From the NCBI GenBank assembly GCA_947628095.1, contig CANQYO010000004.1, forward strand, positions 1 to 45,078: a stretch of DNA of 45,078 nt, in the 5' to 3' direction. Each line of letters starts with the position of its first letter. Within the stretch, counting starts at the first letter, position 1. The position numbers were made by a program, and so were the translations under genes. This document shows, in pieces, positions 26,461 through 36,924 of this stretch. The DNA is from an uncultured Bacilli bacterium. Its GTDB lineage: Bacteria > Bacillota_I > Bacilli_A > RF39 > UBA660. The notes beneath the pieces are model-generated. The model saw only the letters and a list, made by a program, of their open reading frames with translations. It was not told the origin of the DNA and did not search any database.

Positions 26461-29400
26461 TTATTCATTTTTTGCATTTTTACTATCTAATTCTAAGAAA
26501 TATTCATATCTTTCTTTAGCATTAGACATATTATTTTCTAATAATTCTTTATATTCCTCAGGATTTATCTTTTTCAAGGTTCTATATCTATCTTCACCAG
26601 CTATAAATTCATAATATTTTTCAAATTTAGCTTCACTATCTAAAGCAAAGCCTTTTTCAGGACTATATCTAAATAATGGGAAATAACCAGATTCAACAGC
26701 TAATTTTTCTTCAGCAACCGAATTCATTCCTTTTAAAATACCATGAGCTATACAAGGAGCATAAGCAATAATGATACTTGGGCCATTATATTCTACAGCT
26801 TCTTTGAAGGTTTTTATTGTATGCATTTGACTTGCACCTAAACTAACTGTAGCAACATATGCATTTTTATAAGTTAAAGCAATCTTAGTTAAGTCTTTTT
26901 TATTAGTTTTCTTTCCATGACTAGCAAATTTAGAAACGGAACCAATTTGACTTGATTTACTTGCTTGACCTCCAGTATTTGAATAAACTTCGGTATCTAA
27001 AACTAAAATATTAACATTATAATTATTAGCAAGAACATGGTCAAGACCTGAAAAACCTATATCATAAGCCCAACCATCTCCTCCAACTATGAAGAAAGTT
27101 TTCTTTTTAATAAAGTTTTTATATGCTAATAAATCTCTATCTTTAGTTTTAATTACATAGTCATATAATACTTTATCACTATCAACAACTTCACTTAAAT
27201 AATTATCATAAATTTCAATTTCTTCATCGGTTGCATCTTTGAGTTTAGCTTTTAGTATATTTTTAATATTTTCTTTCATTGTCTCATCAGCTACACACAT
27301 ACCAAGTCCAAATTCTGCATTATCTTCAAATAATGAATTAGCCCAAGGAACTCCAAATGCCATTGAAGGGTATGATGCTGAATAAATTGAAGAACAACCA
27401 GTCGCATTAGCAACTATTAGATTATCTCCAAATAATTGACTAATTAATTTTAAATAAGCTGTTTCTCCACATCCTGCACAAGCACCAGGGTATCTAAATT
27501 TAGGTGTTATAAATTGACTTCCTTTAATTGTATATTTATCTAAAACATTTTTATCTTTAATATTTTTTTCTAAATATTCAAATCTTCTTTGTTCACGTTC
27601 TTCAATTAATTCTTTACTACTTATTAAATCAAGAGCTTTCTTACCTTTTTTACCTGGACAAACTTCCATACATAAGCCACATCCTGTACAATTAGCTATA
27701 TTAACAGCAACAGTAAACTTATATAATTTACTTTTAATTGAAGTATCTATACATTTAGCTTTAATATATTCTGGAGCAGCTTCATATTCTTCTTCAGTTA
27801 ATAAATATGGTCTAATTACTCCATGAGGACAAACAAAAGAACACATATTACAACTAATACAATTTTCTTTTAAATAACATGGTGCAATTGTCGTTGTATA
27901 TCTTCTTTCTAAACTACTAGTTGAAGGTGGAGTCATACCATCATAATTATCAATAAATGAACTTACAGGAATTTTACTTCCTAATCTTTGGTCAAGAATT
28001 TCAAAAATTGTCATTTCCATTTTATCATTTTCAAGTTCTCCAATATCGTATGCTCCAATAATTACTTCTTGATAATTATCTAAAACTTTAGTAATTGCTT
28101 CTAAATTTTTCTCTAAAACACTATTTCCTTTATTTTTAAATTTATGTTCTAGACTTTTCTTAATTTCTTCCATTGCATAATCAAAATCTATAATATGACA
28201 TAATTTAAAAATTAATACTTCCATAATTGAACTAATCTTACCTGGAATTCCAACTTCATTTGATATCTTCGTAGCATCAATTATATAAAATTTAATTTTT
28301 TTCTTTTTTAGTAAATCTTTACTTTTATTCGTTAAAGTATTTAAAACTTCTTCTTTAGTTTTGTCTGTATTTAATATAAATACTCCATTTTCTTTTATTT
28401 TACTAAATAAATCAAATTTCTCTAAATAACTATCTTTAGTTACAATTAAAGTATTAGCTTTTTCAACATAATAAGTTGAACGAATATATTTTTTTCCAAA
28501 TCTTAAATGTGATATTGTAACCCCACCAGATTTTTTAGAATCATATTCAAAATAACCTTGAACAAAAGCATTACTACCATTTCCTGTAATTTTTATAATA
28601 TCTTTAGAAGCTGATACCATACCATCACTTCCAAAGCCATAAATCAAAATCTCATAATTTTTACTAGGTACATCAAATTTACTCATTTTTAAACTTCTTT
28701 TAGTTACATCATCTAATATACCAATTGTAAAATCATTAAATATTTTGTCTTGTTCCATATAATCATAAATGGTTTTAATATGTCTTGGGTTAGTATCTTT
28801 ACCTGATAAACCATAACGTCCACCATAAACTTTTATATTTAAATCATGTTCCTTAATAACATTTACAACGTCTAAATATAAAGGTTCACCACTTCCATTT
28901 TCTTTAGTTCTATCTAAAACTACTATTTTTTCAACACTCTTTGGTAAAGCTTTAAGTAAATATTTACTTGAAAAAGGTCGATATAAATGAACTTCGACTA
29001 GTCCTAAATCACTTCCATTTTGATTTAAATAATCGATTGTTTCTTTAATTGTCTCACAGACACTTCCCATTGCAATTATTACATTTTTAGCTTTTTTACT
29101 ACCGTAATAATTAAATGGTTTGTAATTTCTTCCTGTTATTTCATTGATATTTTGCATATAATCATTAACAATATCAGGTAAATTATCATAATTTTTATTT
29201 TTAGATTCAGCATATTGAAAATATACATCATCCATTTGACAAGTTCCAAAAGTATTTGGGTTATCAATATTCAAGCCACGATTACGAAAACGCATTAATT
29301 CTTTTTTATCAATTAATTTTTTAACTTTATCTAAATCAATAACCTCTACTTTATTAAGTTCATGACTTGTTCTAAAACCATCAAAGAAATTAACAAAAGG

Positions 29401-29883
29401 AATATGACCTTTAATAGCTGATAAATAACTAACACTTGTTAAGTCCATTACATCTTGAGGAGAACTATTAGCTAAAATTGCAAACCCAGTTTGTCTTGTT
29501 GCATAAATATCTTGATGGTCACCCATAATTGATAAAGCATGTGTTGATAAACTACGAGAAGCAACATTTATAACTAAAGGTAAACCTTCTCCTGCAATTT
29601 TATACATATTTGGTATCATTAAAAGCAAACCTTGACTAGCTGTATAAGTAGATGTTAAAACACCACTCAATAAACTACCATGAACCATTCCAATAGCTCC
29701 AGCTTCACTTTGCATTTCAACAACTTTAACATGAGAACCAAAGAAATTTTTTTCTGTTTCACTTGATTTATCAATATATTCAGCCATTGGACTTGCCGGA
29801 GTAATTGGATAAATTCCTGCTAATTCTGTAAATTTGTATGAAACATAACTACATGCTTCATTTCCGTCCATAATTTTATACAT
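26461..29883 (-). CDS. nifJ: Pyruvate:ferredoxin (flavodoxin) oxidoreductase
   Basis: 'GNEACSYVSYKFTELAGIYPITPASPMAE', 2x4Fe-4S 'CISCNMCSFVCPH'/'CTGCGLCMEVCPG', TPP-binding 'GGDGWAYDIGFSGLDHV'. Confidence 0.97.
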   Translation of the reverse strand: MYKIMDGNEACSYVSYKFTELAGIYPITPASPMAEYIDKSSETEKNFFGSHVKVVEMQSEAGAIGMVHGSLLSGVLTSTYTASQGLLLMIPNMYKIAGEGLPLVINVASRSLSTHALSIMGDHQDIYATRQTGFAILANSSPQDVMDLTSVSYLSAIKGHIPFVNFFDGFRTSHELNKVEVIDLDKVKKLIDKKELMRFRNRGLNIDNPNTFGTCQMDDVYFQYAESKNKNYDNLPDIVNDYMQNINEITGRNYKPFNYYGSKKAKNVIIAMGSVCETIKETIDYLNQNGSDLGLVEVHLYRPFSSKYLLKALPKSVEKIVVLDRTKENGSGEPLYLDVVNVIKEHDLNIKVYGGRYGLSGKDTNPRHIKTIYDYMEQDKIFNDFTIGILDDVTKRSLKMSKFDVPSKNYEILIYGFGSDGMVSASKDIIKITGNGSNAFVQGYFEYDSKKSGGVTISHLRFGKKYIRSTYYVEKANTLIVTKDSYLEKFDLFSKIKENGVFILNTDKTKEEVLNTLTNKSKDLLKKKKIKFYIIDATKISNEVGIPGKISSIMEVLIFKLCHIIDFDYAMEEIKKSLEHKFKNKGNSVLEKNLEAITKVLDNYQEVIIGAYDIGELENDKMEMTIFEILDQRLGSKIPVSSFIDNYDGMTPPSTSSLERRYTTTIAPCYLKENCISCNMCSFVCPHGVIRPYLLTEEEYEAAPEYIKAKCIDTSIKSKLYKFTVAVNIANCTGCGLCMEVCPGKKGKKALDLISSKELIEEREQRRFEYLEKNIKDKNVLDKYTIKGSQFITPKFRYPGACAGCGETAYLKLISQLFGDNLIVANATGCSSIYSASYPSMAFGVPWANSLFEDNAEFGLGMCVADETMKENIKNILKAKLKDATDEEIEIYDNYLSEVVDSDKVLYDYVIKTKDRDLLAYKNFIKKKTFFIVGGDGWAYDIGFSGLDHVLANNYNVNILVLDTEVYSNTGGQASKSSQIGSVSKFASHGKKTNKKDLTKIALTYKNAYVATVSLGASQMHTIKTFKEAVEYNGPSIIIAYAPCIAHGILKGMNSVAEEKLAVESGYFPLFRYSPEKGFALDSEAKFEKYYEFIAGEDRYRTLKKINPEEYKELLENNMSNAKERYEYFLELDSKNAKNE

Positions 29884-29979
29884 ATAATCACCTATATAAA
29901 TTATAACATAATTATTTTAAAAATAACACTTAGAAGACAACATTTGTCGAAAAAATATAATTTCTAAATTTTAAATAAA

Positions 29980-30010
29980 AAAAGAAAAACAGGACTTAAC
30001 CTGTTTTTAT
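29980..30010 (-). terminator. Intrinsic terminator
   Basis: AAAAACAGG-ACTTAA-CCTGTTTTT. Confidence 0.65.
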
Positions 30011-30981
30011 CTTCTTCCTATTTTTTTAACTTGACTTGGCATACTAACTCCAATACCATTATCACTCCATCCAAGTCTTTCTAGTTCACGACATACGCTT
30101 TCAGCTTTTAAAGATTTAACCATAGCAAATCCTTCAGGGTTTGGTGCTCCAGTTTGATTAACCCAAATTGGAATTCCATTATGTTCTAATATATCTTGTA
30201 AAACTACTTTACTATCTTCAAGAACAACAACACCAGTTAAATCTTCTAAACCATATAATTCTTGTATTTTAGAAGCTTTACTATTTCTTGGGCGTCTAAC
30301 TCCTGGAACATGCTCAGTAGCATGAAAACGAAGTCCATAATGTCTAGTTGCTAAATCATGATTAATACTTTCAATTGCTTCACCTTTAGCTTCAAACTCA
30401 CGTCCATGCATGTCGTCAATTCCATTATGAGCAGTTAAACTAATTAGTCTTGTTCCAAATAAATTATGAAGTTCATTTATATTTTCACGAATATATGGAA
30501 ACCATCTTTCTTCTTTTGTCCAAGGGTCTCTTCCTTCTTGATAAATTTCATGATATGGTATAACCCCTTCTGGTAATTTTCCATCAGCTTCAAGAGTTGC
30601 ATCACGTTCTTCCAAAAACATTTCTTTCTCAAATTTTTCAAGTTCAAGTGCTTCCATTATTTCAGCTAATGGTCTTTGATAATATTCATATTCAAATGTT
30701 GTATAATCACGTTCTTCTCTAGTTTTAATTACATCATTTCTATTAATATTGAAATTTGGAATATTAGGTATTTGTCCCCTTCTCTTAGCTTGATTAATAA
30801 TATTTAAAATTCGATTATATTCGTATTCTACAATACTAATATTTCTTTCTTTTACTTTTAAAATTTTTGTAGCAAAACGTGGCCAGTTTTTATCAACATG
30901 ATAACTTATAAGTGGTGATGACCTAAACATTGTGTCATCATTGTCTAAACATACTAGTTTTAAATTTTCAAACTTTAACAT
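30007..30981 (-). CDS. HAD-like protein of unknown function
   Basis: N-terminal 'LVCLDNDDTMFRSS' (DxDxT-like) and later 'LISLTAHNG', 'GVVVLEDSKVVLQDILEHNGIPIWVN'; long intervening region unrecognised. Confidence 0.5.
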   Translation of the reverse strand: MLKFENLKLVCLDNDDTMFRSSPLISYHVDKNWPRFATKILKVKERNISIVEYEYNRILNIINQAKRRGQIPNIPNFNINRNDVIKTREERDYTTFEYEYYQRPLAEIMEALELEKFEKEMFLEERDATLEADGKLPEGVIPYHEIYQEGRDPWTKEERWFPYIRENINELHNLFGTRLISLTAHNGIDDMHGREFEAKGEAIESINHDLATRHYGLRFHATEHVPGVRRPRNSKASKIQELYGLEDLTGVVVLEDSKVVLQDILEHNGIPIWVNQTGAPNPEGFAMVKSLKAESVCRELERLGWSDNGIGVSMPSQVKKIGRR

Positions 30982-31081
30982 AAAAATTACAACTCCCTTT
31001 AGTCAGGTATGATACCATATTTTTAAGTATTTTGTCAAGAAAAGAAAAAAAATCTTTAAATTTAAAGACTTTTTTAATACT

Positions 31082-32197
31082 CTATCTTGCTAATTTAGTT
31101 TCAATATCAACCCTTAAAACGATTGCAATACTTGCAATTAAAGACATTAGGTAAGAACCACCATATGATAAAAATGGTAATGGTACACCAGTTAAAGGCA
31201 TTAAACCAAGTAAACCACCTAAATTTATTACAATATGCAATAAAATATACCAAAAGATACCATAACAAAGCAATGTTCCCCTAGTAGTTTTACTTCGTTT
31301 AGCAATTAAAAATATTCGCCATAAAATTATAAATAATAAAATTAAAATACCAATTGATGTAATTAAACCTAATTCTTCAACAATAATAGCAAAGATAAAA
31401 TCAGTATATGGTTCAGGCAAATATAAGTATTTTTGAGTACTATTACCTAACCCTTTACCAAACAAACCTCCATTATTAATAGCAATATAACCATTACAAA
31501 CTTGATTACCTGTTGAATAAATTCTTTCACAAGGATTTAAAAAATCAAATCTTTCTATTTGCCTTTCAAAAAGAAGTTTAACACCATTATTTAAAAGCAA
31601 TAAAACAAATATAACAATCATAGCTAAAATTCCAAGAATACTATTTCTTTTTATTTTTTTATTAATCGGTACAATTAAATACATCAAACCAACAATTCCA
31701 ACATATAAAATTGTTGTTCCTAAATCGGGTTGAATAGCTATTAGTAAAGCAATTCCAGCTGCAAATAATAAAGGTATAACTACTCTATTTAACTTAGCAC
31801 AATTTTCTTTTATACTATAAAAACAACTAAACCATACTATAGTTATAACTTTAGCAAATTCACTTGGTTGAAGAGTAATAATTCCAAATAAATTAAACCA
31901 ACTACGTGCTTGATTACTTACTTTACCATAAATTAAAACTCCTCCAAGTAAAACCATAATAATGATTACTAAGATAAAGCTAAAATAATGATAATATTTT
32001 GTATCTATTTTTAATATAAAAAAAGAAATGATTAAACTGCCAAAAAGAAAGATAAATTGTCTTATGAAAAAGTTATATGGGCTTTTAGCAAATTTCATAT
32101 AACTAGTAACATTGCTTGCTGAAAAAATCATAACAAGTCCAATTACTAATAATAAAATAGTACATATAACTAACCATTTATCAAGTTTTCTTAGCAT
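31082..32197 (-). CDS. FtsW/RodA/SpoVE family SEDS glycosyltransferase
   Basis: 'GLVMIFSASNVTSY', 'ATLQPSEFAK'-like 'TLQPSEFAKVITIVWF', 'DLGTTILY', 'GLMPLTGVPLPFLSYGGSYLMSLI'. Confidence 0.93.
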   Translation of the reverse strand: MLRKLDKWLVICTILLLVIGLVMIFSASNVTSYMKFAKSPYNFFIRQFIFLFGSLIISFFILKIDTKYYHYFSFILVIIIMVLLGGVLIYGKVSNQARSWFNLFGIITLQPSEFAKVITIVWFSCFYSIKENCAKLNRVVIPLLFAAGIALLIAIQPDLGTTILYVGIVGLMYLIVPINKKIKRNSILGILAMIVIFVLLLLNNGVKLLFERQIERFDFLNPCERIYSTGNQVCNGYIAINNGGLFGKGLGNSTQKYLYLPEPYTDFIFAIIVEELGLITSIGILILLFIILWRIFLIAKRSKTTRGTLLCYGIFWYILLHIVINLGGLLGLMPLTGVPLPFLSYGGSYLMSLIASIAIVLRVDIETKLAR

Positions 32198-32212
32198 AAA
32201 ATCATTCCTTAA

Positions 32213-33622
32213 TTAAATTATTTCTTCGATATCAGAATCATCAACTGAATATGTTTCACTAGTTAAATTAGTTGCCTCTTTAGAAGTATCTCCTATATCT
32301 ACTTTATGTTCTTCTTTAGCATCGATTTCTAATTGATTAACATTTTCTTTTTTCTTTAAATCTTTCTTTTTACCTTTAAATTTAAATATTAATAATACAA
32401 CAATAGCTATTAAGATTAAAATAATTGCCACAATAATTATTATTTTAGGTATATTATTTTCATTTTTTTCAGAAACTTCTTTTATAACATGTAATTCATA
32501 AACATTAGTAAGTTCGTCATTATAAGTAACACGTATCTTAACAATACTACCATCTTCTAAATCCATATTACCAGTTATATCTACTTCAGAACCTGGAGTT
32601 AGAACTTCATAATCAATATCTAAATAATTAATATCACCTATTTTTATATCATAAACATATTTATCTTCTTTAAAATCTAATTCGCATCCTTTAACTTTTA
32701 AAGATTTCAAATTAGCAAGAGCACTATCTAAAGTATCTAACTTTGTAACTTTAATTGTATATACTTTAGTATTTCCATCATTATCAACATTAATGGTTAC
32801 TGTATTTTCTCCTATTGAAAGTGTTGGGTTATCGATTTTAATAGTTGCACCTGAATCAACTGGTGTAGCATCAATTTCTATTTTTTCAACAGATTTTGAT
32901 ACTGTAATTTCATAATCATATACTCCACTTTCAAAATCAAGTTTTGCCCCAGTTATAGATAAACTTTTTAAACTAGCATCTTTTTCTTCACGTTTAGTAA
33001 CAGAAATTGTATAAGTCTTAACATCACCAGATTCAGCAATTACTTTTATTTTAACTTCTTTTGAATTATCAAAAAAATCATAAGATATTTTATTATTATT
33101 TGCTCCATCAATTTTAGCTGAACTATCATTAGGAGTAGCTTCTATTTCAATTTTTTTTGCTGCAAAACTAACTGTTGTATTATACTTAGTAACATCTTTT
33201 TGTAATGTAACTTCTTGATTATTAATAATTAATTTTTTTAAAGTATTATCAGTTGATAAAGTCTTTTTATTTACTATAAATGTATAAGTTACTTCTTCTC
33301 CATTCTCAGCTTGAACTTTAGCTGTAAATTTATTTTCTCCAGATTTTAACTTTCCTTCTAATTTTTTAGGAGTAACTGTTGCATTTTTATCATTAGTTTC
33401 ATAAGTTATTTCTATATCACTAACATTATTATCTTTAATGTCATATTCACAAGTTTCCTTACTACAAACAACATTAGCTCCGTTAACTTTAACATTTTTT
33501 AAAGTAGTATCACTACTTTTTTGACTAGAACCTCCTGTACTAGCTTCTTCATCTGCATATACATTAAAACTAATACTAAATGCTAGTATAGATATCAATA
33601 AAACTTTAACTAGTTTTTTCAT
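32213..33622 (-). CDS. Membrane-anchored protein with repeated cadherin-like beta-sandwich domains
   Basis: Signal peptide; repeats such as 'DNTLKKLIINNQEVTLQKDVTKYNTTV', 'DASLKSLSITGAKLDFESGVYDYEITV', 'LANLKSLKVKGCELDFKEDKYVYDI'; C-terminal TM. Confidence 0.8.
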   Translation of the reverse strand: MKKLVKVLLISILAFSISFNVYADEEASTGGSSQKSSDTTLKNVKVNGANVVCSKETCEYDIKDNNVSDIEITYETNDKNATVTPKKLEGKLKSGENKFTAKVQAENGEEVTYTFIVNKKTLSTDNTLKKLIINNQEVTLQKDVTKYNTTVSFAAKKIEIEATPNDSSAKIDGANNNKISYDFFDNSKEVKIKVIAESGDVKTYTISVTKREEKDASLKSLSITGAKLDFESGVYDYEITVSKSVEKIEIDATPVDSGATIKIDNPTLSIGENTVTINVDNDGNTKVYTIKVTKLDTLDSALANLKSLKVKGCELDFKEDKYVYDIKIGDINYLDIDYEVLTPGSEVDITGNMDLEDGSIVKIRVTYNDELTNVYELHVIKEVSEKNENNIPKIIIIVAIILILIAIVVLLIFKFKGKKKDLKKKENVNQLEIDAKEEHKVDIGDTSKEATNLTSETYSVDDSDIEEII

Positions 33623-33745
33623 AAACACCTCTATTTTATATATACTTTATTATAGCAAAAAAAAAACTTCTTTTCAATAGCTTTGATTTTTTTAGTTAGA
33701 CAAAAAAGAAAATAATTGCTATAATGAAAAAAATAAGGAGAGATT

Positions 33746-34471
33746 ATGAAGTTATTAGTAAGTGATTTTGATGGAACTTATTTTATAGATGATATAAGTA
33801 TAAAAGAAAATAATGCAGAAATAAAAAAGTTTAGAGAAAAAGGAAACTTATTCATGCTATCATCAGGCAGAAGTTTTAAATCTTTAAAGGAAATGACTAA
33901 AAAATACAAAATTGAATACGATTATTTATCTTGCTGTGATGGTTCAATTTTATATGATAAAAACGATAATATTTTAATTAAATTTGATTTAGATATGCAT
34001 ATTTTATCTTCTTTTTTAAAACTTAAGAAATATGCTAAAATTGAACGAATTCAATATTCTTACCCTGGTGATTACTATAAAAGGTTTCATGGTAATACTC
34101 TAATTGGTTGTAATTTTGTAATTAAAAATACCGATATTACAGAACAATTTATAAAAAAATATCACGAATTAGAAAGTTCTTATCCTAACTATGATTTTTT
34201 AGTTTATAAACATGATGATGTTACATTTTTCTGTCTTAAAAATAAAGGTATAAATAAAAGTAGTACAGTAAATTTTATCAAAGAAAAATTAAATCTTCAA
34301 TTTAAAGATATTTATACCATTGGAGATAATGAAAATGATTATTATATGTTAAAGCTTTTTAATGGTTATTTTATAGGAAATCCTGAAGATAAAATCAAAA
34401 AAGTTTCAATTAAAGGTTACAATCAAGTATCTGAATTATTAAAAGATATAGAAAAAAGTTCAAAGTTTTAA
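33746..34471 (+). CDS. HAD superfamily (Cof-type) phosphatase
   Basis: 'LLVSDFDGTYF', 'FMLSSGRSFKSL', 'DIYTIGDNENDYYMLKLFNGYFIGN'. Confidence 0.88.
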   Translation: MKLLVSDFDGTYFIDDISIKENNAEIKKFREKGNLFMLSSGRSFKSLKEMTKKYKIEYDYLSCCDGSILYDKNDNILIKFDLDMHILSSFLKLKKYAKIERIQYSYPGDYYKRFHGNTLIGCNFVIKNTDITEQFIKKYHELESSYPNYDFLVYKHDDVTFFCLKNKGINKSSTVNFIKEKLNLQFKDIYTIGDNENDYYMLKLFNGYFIGNPEDKIKKVSIKGYNQVSELLKDIEKSSKF

Positions 34472-34484
34472 ACTTTTGAACTTT

Positions 34485-36236
34485 TTATTCACGATTTTTA
34501 TTTTTTAAATCAACCATTTTTATAAATTCTTCTAATTTAATAGTTTCAGTATCTTTTTTACTATAAAGTCTATAACTAATTTCTTCTTGTTCTTTTTCTT
34601 TATCTCCTAAAACTAAAGTAATAGGAATTTTCTTAGTTTGACTTTCACGCATTTTATAACCTAATTTTTCATTTCTACTATCAACATTAACACGAATATT
34701 AACACTTTGTAATAAATCTTTAACTTTATTAGCATAATCTAAATGATAATCATTGTTAACTGGAATTATATTAACTTGAACTGGTGATAACCAAAATGGA
34801 AATGCTCCTTTTGTTTCTTCAATTAGAAAAGCTGTAAAACGGTCAAAGGTTCCAAAAATTGCTCTATGTAATACAACGGGAGTTTGTTTATTTCCTTCAG
34901 AATCAATATAACTTAAATCAAATCTTCTTGGTAAAAGAAAATCTAATTGGCAAGTTGATAAAGTTACTTCTGGTCCAACAGCTGGTTTTACTTCAACATC
35001 AAGTTTTGGTCCATAAAAAGCGGCTTCTCCAATTGCTTCTTGATATTCACAACCAAAATCATTTAAAACTTCACGAAGTTTATCTTCAGCCATATTCCAC
35101 ATTTCATCATCATCAAAATATTTTTCTTTATCGTTTTTATCTCTTAATGATAAACGGAATTTATAATCTTTTAAACCAAAATCTTTATAGACATCTAGTA
35201 TTAAAGATACAACTTTTTTAAATTCATCCCCTATTTGGTCTGGTCTTACAAATAAATGAGCATCATTTTGACACATACAACGTACTCTTTCAAGTCCCTT
35301 TACTGCTCCACTAGCTTCATATCTAAAATCTGTTGCAAATTCACCTATTCGAATTGGTAAATCACGATAAGAATGCAAACTATTTTTATATATTAACATA
35401 TGATGTGGACAATTCATTGGACGCAAAACAAATTCTTCATCATCAACTTTCATTGATGGAAACATATTTTCTTTATAATGGTCCCAATGTCCAGATGTTT
35501 TATATAAATCAACTGTACCAACACAAGGTGTATAAACATGAAGATAACCTAATTTTTGTTCTTTTTCATAAATATAATTTTCAAGTTGTTTTCGAATAAT
35601 TGCTCCATTAGGTAACCACAATGGCATACCCTTTCCAACTAAATCATGATTCATAAAAATATCTAAGGCTGCTCCAATTTTTCTATGGTCTCTTTCTTTA
35701 GCTTCTTCTATTTCTTTTAAATAATCTTCTAAATCAGAAGCATTATTAAATACTACTCCATATATTCTTTGAAGCATTTTATTTTTAGAATCACCTTTAT
35801 AATAAGCTCCACTTACTTTTAATAATTTGAAATATTTAATTTCTTTAACACTTGCAACATGAGGTCCACGGCATAAATCTGTAAAATCACCTTGAGTATA
35901 ACAAGAAATTACAGTATCATTTGGCATTTCATTTATTAAATCAATTTTGTATGGGTTATCTTTAAATAACTCTAAAGCTTCACTTCTTGATAATTCTCTT
36001 CGGATAATTTTCTTACCATCTTTAGCAATTTTCTTCATTTCATGTTCAATTTTTGCTAAATCATCTTCACTTATTTTAGTATCACCTAAATCAATATCAT
36101 AGTAAAAACCTTCATTTATAACTGGTCCAACCCAAAATAAAGCCTCAGGATATAAATGCTTAACTGCTTGAGCAAGCAAATGAGCCCCACTATGATTTAA
36201 AACACTTAATTCTTCGTTTTCTTTAATATTTTTCAT
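34485..36236 (-). CDS. thrS: Threonyl-tRNA synthetase lacking the N-terminal TGS domain
   Basis: '[16 protein letters not shown]', '[14 protein letters not shown]', '[14 protein letters not shown]', '[15 protein letters not shown]'; starts at N2 editing domain. Confidence 0.96.
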   Translation of the reverse strand: MKNIKENEELSVLNHSGAHLLAQAVKHLYPEALFWVGPVINEGFYYDIDLGDTKISEDDLAKIEHEMKKIAKDGKKIIRRELSRSEALELFKDNPYKIDLINEMPNDTVISCYTQGDFTDLCRGPHVASVKEIKYFKLLKVSGAYYKGDSKNKMLQRIYGVVFNNASDLEDYLKEIEEAKERDHRKIGAALDIFMNHDLVGKGMPLWLPNGAIIRKQLENYIYEKEQKLGYLHVYTPCVGTVDLYKTSGHWDHYKENMFPSMKVDDEEFVLRPMNCPHHMLIYKNSLHSYRDLPIRIGEFATDFRYEASGAVKGLERVRCMCQNDAHLFVRPDQIGDEFKKVVSLILDVYKDFGLKDYKFRLSLRDKNDKEKYFDDDEMWNMAEDKLREVLNDFGCEYQEAIGEAAFYGPKLDVEVKPAVGPEVTLSTCQLDFLLPRRFDLSYIDSEGNKQTPVVLHRAIFGTFDRFTAFLIEETKGAFPFWLSPVQVNIIPVNNDYHLDYANKVKDLLQSVNIRVNVDSRNEKLGYKMRESQTKKIPITLVLGDKEKEQEEISYRLYSKKDTETIKLEEFIKMVDLKNKNRE

Positions 36237-36249
36237 TTTTCCTCCTTAA

Positions 36250-36455
36250 AAACAAAAAAAGAATGGTCCCAAGGAGTGCAAAGCACGGTACCATCCTCAA
36301 TTTTACTTAATTTAATAACGAAACTTTAGTTCCGGGAATCTTTTTCAAGTCCTATTCATAGGTAGTAATTTATTAAACATTTATTAGTTTGCACCAACCA
36401 CTAACTCTCTTAAAAATAATTTAATAAACCATGTCCTAATCAACATATTTATGTT
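36250..36455 (-). promoter_or_regulatory. T-box leader upstream of thrS
   Basis: Minus strand: stem I 'AAGAGAGTTAGTGGTTGGTGCAAACTAAT', T-box 'GGATGGTACCGTGC', terminator 'GCACGGTACCATCC' region pairing with 'GGGACCATTCTTTTTTT'. Confidence 0.88.
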
Positions 36456-36579
36456 CTTATTATATCACTTAAATCTTTAAAGTCAACAAATTGTTATCAA
36501 GATAAATTCCAAAAATTACCCTTAAACTTCTTGACTTCTAGAATTCTTAATGCTATATTTCCATTATAAAGGAGTGTAT

Positions 36580-36897
36580 ATGAAAAAATATATTGAAGAT
36601 TTTATTAAAGAAATAGAAACCAAAATAGAAAATAAAGATAAATTTAAGGAACAAGATATTATTATTTTAAAAGATAAAATTGCTTATTTTCAACATGAAA
36701 GATTAATTCATTTATTAGTTACTTTATTTTATGCTATATTTTTAATTGCTTTTATCTTTTTAAGTATTTTATTTCCTTTATTTTTTATACCTTGTTTAGC
36801 TATTATAATATTCTTGATTTTTTATGTTAAACATTATTTCTTTTTAGAAAATAGTGTTCAATATCTTTATAAACTATATGATAAAATTATTAAATAA
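36580..36897 (+). CDS. Small membrane protein of unknown function
   Basis: 'MKKYIEDFIKEIETKIENKDKFKEQDIIILKDKIAYFQHERLIHLLVTLFYAIFLIAFIFL...'; RBS AAAGGAG before ATG 36580; followed by hairpin terminator AACTTTCCAC-TTTTTG-GTGGAAAGTTTTT. Confidence 0.7.
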   Translation: MKKYIEDFIKEIETKIENKDKFKEQDIIILKDKIAYFQHERLIHLLVTLFYAIFLIAFIFLSILFPLFFIPCLAIIIFLIFYVKHYFFLENSVQYLYKLYDKIIK

Positions 36898-36924
36898 CTT
36901 TCCACTTTTTGGTGGAAAGTTTTT
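36894..36924. terminator. Intrinsic terminator between convergent genes
   Basis: AACTTTCCAC-TTTTTG-GTGGAAAGTTTTTATT. Confidence 0.7.
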
